From: Siphonodentalium dalli
Taxonomy: Eukaryota > Mollusca > Scaphopoda > Gadilida > Siphonodentaliidae
Length of the DNA stretch: 64,000 nt
Assembly: GCA_032622095.1 (NCBI GenBank)
Contig: CP136068.1
Span: 114,624,509-114,688,508 of the forward strand
Reading direction: 5' to 3'
Shown here: piece after piece, positions 58,395-64,000 of the stretch
Position numbering within the stretch: the first letter of the stretch is position 1
Layout of the letters: each line of letters starts with the position of its first letter
Program-made: the position numbers and the translations under genes
The notes under the pieces: generated by a model
Seen by the model: only the letters and a program-made list of their open reading frames with translations
Told to the model about the DNA's origin: nothing
Database searches by the model: none

Positions 58395-60510
58395 GACATA
58401 TTATGGACTTGTTCAGATGCGAGAAACTGATAAGTTAGTACTCAGGAGCTATGCCTACTGGGGGGAATGCATACTTCTACTAACATCGCCGAAAATCTCA
58501 AACAAATCGACCATTCCACTTCATAGAAAACATCATCTGAAGGATGCTCAATTGTAAATATTTACTTCTCGATTTGGGACAAAAATATTGGCGACTAACT
58601 AACGCAAACAAATTTCATCATCGAGTCACTGCATTTAATTAATATAAAAGAATGACGGTGTTTGTTATCACTTTGGATATACTATTTGTTAATGAAAGTG
58701 TCAATGACACTGTAGCTCAACTTGGAACGGGAATAATTTCATGTGTTACAGTCAATGGACCAATTTGGAATGCAGAAAGTTGAAAGGTCTAAGTAATACT
58801 AGATTATCAACATGAAGAAATATACATGTATATACAGTAAAACAAAAGATGGTTGCTGCGGCGACTATGTTTTCCAATAACTTTCAAAAACATTTAATAG
58901 CTTCCACCCAGTACATCAAGATTAATATGAAGTTTGGTGATGATCGGATGAGGGAAGTAAACTATAGTGTTGCCAAAGGATTTATTCATGCAAAGAGTAA
59001 AATCCAAGATGGCTGCCAGCAGCCGTGTTTAATTGCCGAATGACCCCAAAATGACTCGCTCCCATCTACATATCAATGTTAACATCCACGACCAATTTCA
59101 CGATGATACGGCCAAAGGTACAATCTGTAGCCCGTGCCAAAGGATTTAGTCATGCAGAGTAAAATCCAAGATGGCTGCCGGCGGCCATGTTTTTTTGCCG
59201 AACAACCCCAAAATGACTTGTTCCCATCTAAATGTCAATGTTAACAGCCATGACACATTTCATAATGATCCGACCAAAGTTACGACCTGTAGCCTGTGCC
59301 AAAGGATTTAGTCATGCAAGGAGTAAAATCTAAGATGGCTGCTGGCAGCCATGTCTTTTGGACGAATAACCCCAAAATGACTCGTTCCCATCTACATGTC
59401 TATATTAACATCCACAACAAATTTGATCATGATGATCAAACAAACACTCCGACCTGTAGCCCATGCTAATGGATTGAATTTTAAAATCCAAGATAGCCAC
59501 TGGCGGCCATATTTTTTTGCCAAATGACCCCAAAATGACTCGTTCCCATCTAAATGTCAAAGTTAACAGCCATGATAAATCTTATAATGATTCGACCAAA
59601 GGTACAACCAGTAGACCGTGCCAAAGGATTTGGTCATGAAAAGAGTAAAATCCAAGATGGCGGCCATGTTTTTTGGCCAAACGATCCTAAAATGACTCGT
59701 TCCAATCTATGTGTCAATATTTACATCAATTACAAATTTCATGATGATCAGACAAACAGTACAGCCTGTAGCCCGTGCTAATGGATTGAATTTTGAAATC
59801 CAAAATGGCCGCTGGCGCCCATGTTTTTTGGCCGAAAGACCCCAAAATGACTTGTTCCCATCTACATGTCAATGTCAACAGCTATTACAAATTTCATAAT
59901 GATCTGACCAAAAGTACGACCTGTAGCCCGTGCCAAAGGATTTAGTCATGCAAAGAGTAAAATCCAAGATAGCTGCCGGCAGCCATTGTTTTTGGCTGAC
60001 CGACCCTAAGATTACTCATTTCCATCTACATGTCAATATTAACGTCCATGACAAATTTCATGATGATCAGACGAACAGTACGACCTGTAGCCCATGCTAA
60101 TGGATTAAACTTTTAAATCCAAGATGGCCGCTGTGTCAATATTAACATCCATGACAAATTTCATGATGATCAGACAAACAGTACAGCCTGTAGCCCGTGC
60201 TAATGGATTAAACTTTTAAATCCAAGATTGCCGCTGACGGCCATGTTTTTTTGCAGAATGACCCCAAAATGACTAATTCCCATCTACATGTCAATGTCAA
60301 CAGCTATAACAAATTTCATGATCCAACCAAAGGTACGATCTGTAGCCCGCGCTAAAGGAAATTGTTGACGAATCACACACGGACGATGGATACCAAGCCA
60401 TGGAAATAGCTCAAACTTTACAAAGTAAAGTTGAGCTAAAAATAACTACTTTGAGCAAGAGTATTCTCCATTTTGATGTGTTCACTTCATATCACTTTAA
60501 ATGGTTGAAG
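58395..60510 (+). repeat. Dispersed repeat family D, copy 3, split by a satellite insertion
   Basis: The family body occupies 58395 to about 58695, and its continuation (ACTACTTTGAGCAAGAGTAT) resumes at 60445. Between them sits the array of 58850-60360. TAGCTCAACTT near 58725 and its inverse AAGTTGAGCTA near 60430 may be the ends of the inserted element. Confidence 0.65.
58850..60360. repeat. ~160-bp tandem array, about nine units
   Basis: Units carry AAAATCCAAGATGGCTGCC, CCCCAAAATGACTCGTTCCC, ACAAATTTCATGATGATC and GACCTGTAGCCCGTGCTAA. They start about every 155-165 bp. Open frames within it shift with the repeat and are not genes. Confidence 0.85.
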
Positions 60511-60743
60511 TGAGATTGATGTTCAAAATCAATACCTATTTTCCTTGTAAATTTCAATTATAAATATGAGTTTTTAGCAAATACTGATATTTTAAATGTG
60601 CATTGTGAATTTCCACAACTCATGTACTAGTTTATCCAACGTTTATATGTGTGTTTTAAACAAAATTAAAATCAAAACCAACTGGGTTAGAAGAGACAGT
60701 ATTGATTAGTTTTCATGTATATGTTTAGGCATGCAGTATATAG

Positions 60744-60885
60744 AGGATATCCACACTTTTTCAGTGGATATGGGTTATATCTCATGAGTGATGACAAAAC
60801 ATTGAATTTCCACGAGTGGAAATTCAAATGTTTTGTCATCACGAATGAGATTTAACCCATATCCACTGAAAAAGTGTGGATATTC
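60744..60885. repeat. Hairpin MITE with ~70-bp arms
   Basis: GGATATCCACACTTTTTCAG... at 60746 pairs with CTGAAAAAGTGTGGATATTC at 60885, with a short centre at CCACGAGTGG. The flank ACTTGCC.ATGGCCCCCAAT after it repeats directly at about 61035. Confidence 0.8.
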
Positions 60886-60905
60886 TGTTTATTATATACT
60901 TTAGT

Positions 60906-62706
60906 TACTTGCCTATGGCCCCCAATGAATGTCAATACATCAGAAATTTCAAGCTGACACATTACGCCCAAAAAAATAGTCCCATATTTAAAACACTCAA
61001 AAAGTGTAGATTTTGTATTTAGTATATACTTTCGTTACTTGCCAATGGCCCCCAATGAATGTCAGTACATGATATGTGCAGGAAATCATTCACTATGAAG
61101 TATAACCTGACTACACACATGAGGATCCATACGATGCAATAATACCGGTGAGATATCGATATCTCACTAGTGGGATATCACTTATATCTCACTGCTAAAA
61201 CCTTATAATTCATGGGCAAGTATATAATAAATAGGCCTCATAATATACACTTGATGCTGGTGTTATTTCTGTAGGGGAAAAGAGTAATAAATAAATTTAG
61301 GTTATTGAGAAGAGAAACAACCTTAATGGCTTAACTGTATGACAACCAATGGTTTTACAGTATCCTGTGGACTGACAGCCTATGATTAAATTATAATGGC
61401 GTAACTTTAAATCCCGAGCCCAAGAGAGCTTTCACCATAAAGACAGTAAAACAAAATCAAATTTGATAAATAATTTTATTTTCTCTGTAAATATGTAAAA
61501 AATAATTAAAAATATTATGTATTTCAACAACACATACAAATTAATCAACAACTATATCATGACGTAATATTTCTGCATAATATATAAATATAAAATGTTA
61601 AATTCTGTTAAAAATGCTCCTAAATATGTATGGATTTATATATATGTGTTAGAGAGTATGTATATATATAAATACTCATTAACACCCCCACCCACTCCCT
61701 GAACACAAAGACATCAGCAGCCTCCATGAGTAACGATTATATACATGTATGCTATATATTCTACCCGTCATTCTATAGAATGTTATATTGTTTTATTACA
61801 CTCCTATGTGCGATTTCTATTGAAAATGCTGTTAATTAAATGGTAATGTCACTAGTGAGTTATGTCATTTCTCATGACGTCATAGACGTTACGTTGCTTA
61901 CTGATCTAGACTGAATTTTCTATGGTTGATCTTTCTCCACATCGGGACTTTCATGCATTAATTCTGTGTGTTTTCTTACCGACGTTCATTGCATAACAGG
62001 AAATAGTGCCAATGTATTATTATTGCACAAACGTGACCTTGGACTTCATCTTTGTCATCTGTTTACATTCTGTACGCTATGTCCCAAAATACCATGGTTT
62101 CCAATATTTTTCCAACAAACTCTTAACAAATGAAGAGTTTGAAAAGTTATTTCATTAAATTTATGCTATTAAATACGTCATCAAAGAGTCTTTATTTACT
62201 GGGGATTATTTTTTTACACGGGCAAACAACGCATAGTTACGTGAAACCTCATTGTAGGCCTTATAGAAGCCGATGTTAGTTTAGTGTCCCATTTGTTGAT
62301 ATAAGTATGTTCTATAGAAGTTTTGCATCATATAATAAATAGAATCTACAACTCGTCCCAAGTTTATAGCACAATTTACAAAACTCTTCCAGTAAACTAA
62401 GTCTGGACCGAGCCTTTACTGAACTTGTTTTGTAAATTTTGAGATTGCACATGCAATATATCATGCATTTAACAAATGTTTGCACATTGTTACCAATTAC
62501 AGAATTGAATCAGAAATCTGAATTGGGAAACAAGCTTATTTTGAAAATATTTCCTGACAGATTGAAGGTGATTAAAAGGTTACACCCTCGGGGTTACGGG
62601 ACCATGTACACGGTCCTGAGAAATGGGAATTTCACCTTGCATGGCCTAAAAATAATTGGTGCAATTTGTTTGATAACGTGCATAATTTGAGGTTACCTCA
62701 CGGACA
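60906..62706. other. No gene recognised
   Basis: Contains GATATC palindromes near 61155-61190 and TATATA-rich sequence (61620-61680). Confidence 0.45.
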
Positions 62707-63320
62707 GGCCTGAAAATATGGTGCTGGACATTTGCAGAATGAGGTCCTCAGAGGTTGAATATAGTGACACTACCCCACATAACATGTTAGCACCACTGAA
62801 TTCACCCTCCTTCATGCAGTTCTTGAATTTTTAACATAATTTGCTGAAAACATGTGTATTTCAGCCAGGCCTGAGAATAAGGTGCCTGTCATTTGCAGAA
62901 TGAGGTCCACAGAAGGTGAATTTAGTGATGCTATCCCACATAGTGGGCTAGCATCACCAAATTCACCCTCTGGGGACCTCATTCTGATTAGGCCTCATCT
63001 TCTCTGGAAAGTATCTTTATTATCAAATCAACAAGTTTTTTTATTTTCTTTAGAAGTTTATTTTATTTTTTTTTAATTTAGTTTCTCTATATCCCAAAAT
63101 TGGCAGATGACAGAGTGCATACTCTAGGTGTCCAATAGGTGCAAATCTCAATATTCACCATCTGAAAACTTAAATTTGTGCCTACGTCTTCCTTAGAAGA
63201 TGAGGCCATGCAGAATGAGGTCCGCAGAGGATGATGCTAGCCTGCTGTGTGGTGTAGATTCACTAAATTCACCCCCTGGGGACCTCATTCTGCGAATGTC
63301 CAGCACCATATATTGAGGCC
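62707..63320. repeat. Inverted repeat family with ~45-bp ends
   Basis: GGCCTGAAAATATGGTGCTG at 62707 pairs with the inverse ending at 63320. Internal inverted pieces contain GCAGAATGAGGTCC and GAATTCACCCTC, so the element is a nested set of hairpins. No protein. Confidence 0.75.
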
Positions 63321-64000
63321 CGCTCATGGACTTTCATTAATAGCAAACTATTCTGAAAATACATAAACCATATATCATTCAGAATTCAGAGCTAAATTGT
63401 TCAGAAATAATTTACAGAATTGTGACAAAAATAACTGAGTGACGTCATTTCATTTCCAGAGTAAATCAAATAAGCAGACAAACTAACTTTAACTAAGAAT
63501 ACAAACTAATATTTCATCTAAACCGTATATGTCACCCTTATACTGCCCATATTCAAATAATGAATTAATTAAAATAAACATTCTTATTGCACTATTTTGT
63601 ATGTAATAATATTAATCATGCCCATAAATACATGTTTCCCAGTAATTATACAGGACATGTCCATAGATCTGTATTTTGAGGGTTGATGAATAAAATAAAT
63701 GCTGATGAATCTTCCTTGAAACTGAATGATAGTTCTTCTTTGTGCCAGGAAGGCTGGATGTGTATAAAGCACTGGTTCGGTGATCTGTAACATAGTTGAT
63801 TTCACAAAGGTTTGAGCAAATGCAAAGACAGCACCGGAACTCATTAACCAATGGCAAAAATATTAAAGATTTTTTGTGGTAAGTGAAAGGATCATTTTCC
63901 AATTTGCTGAGTTTAGAGAAGCTCCCTTCGATTTGACACAAGATTAGTAAACATTTCCCAAGTTAATTTCCAGCTTACCAAGCAAATGAGACATACTCGC
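63321..64000. other. Right edge, no gene established
   Basis: AT-rich. A strong-looking minus-strand donor (TTG|GTAAGCTG, 63971-63978) lies at the edge, but the frame left of it cannot be followed. Confidence 0.35.

Noticed and set aside
58849-59899. Plus-strand frames of 60-75 codons
   Set aside because: Repeat-derived frames of the ~160-bp array.
63584-63941. Two overlapping minus-strand frames of 86 and 109 codons at the right edge
   Set aside because: No recognised domain, no coherent splice pattern, and mutually exclusive frames.

Overview
The window is metazoan nuclear DNA, most likely from an invertebrate. It is AT-rich, its genes are split by GT-AG introns, and it is packed with transposon remnants. 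The species cannot be assigned from the sequence alone.

The only clear host gene is on the minus strand. It is the amino-terminal half of a full-length ABCB-type (P-glycoprotein/MDR-like) ABC transporter. Eleven coding exons between 39645 (start codon) and 3111 join in frame at every junction I checked by hand (2148 nt, 716 codons). They encode a long polar N-terminus, six membrane segments and a complete first nucleotide-binding domain. The second half must lie to the left of position 1, because no further exon can be supported in 1-3110.

The introns and the flank hold almost every class of mobile DNA. These include a canonical non-autonomous Helitron (25090-26258) and a head-to-tail chain of related Helitrons (11461-14258). 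TTAA-flanked elements fall in two groups: piggyBac-like with CCCTTT ends and AG-starting. There are several hAT-like elements, a pogo/Tc1-like palindromic element (50652-50901) and a giant ~5.1 kb fold-back element (28472-33609). A 5'-truncated LINE with an intact reverse transcriptase frame lies at 35041-37368, and a frameshifted LINE endonuclease relic at 49300-50019. Many minisatellites are present, two of them touching 3' splice sites of the transporter gene.

The most unusual insert is at 14263-15708. Two plus-strand frames 15 nt apart encode an A32/FtsK-like packaging-type ATPase and a C2HC zinc-finger protein, followed by poly-A signals. It abuts a broken Helitron inside an intron. It looks like a remnant of a Polinton/adintovirus-like element; no capsid, polymerase or integrase gene accompanies it here.

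To the right of the transporter start (39646-64000) I see repeats, the LINE relic and one unassigned 158-codon frame (44890-45366). Most of 45367-64000 contains no gene I can support.
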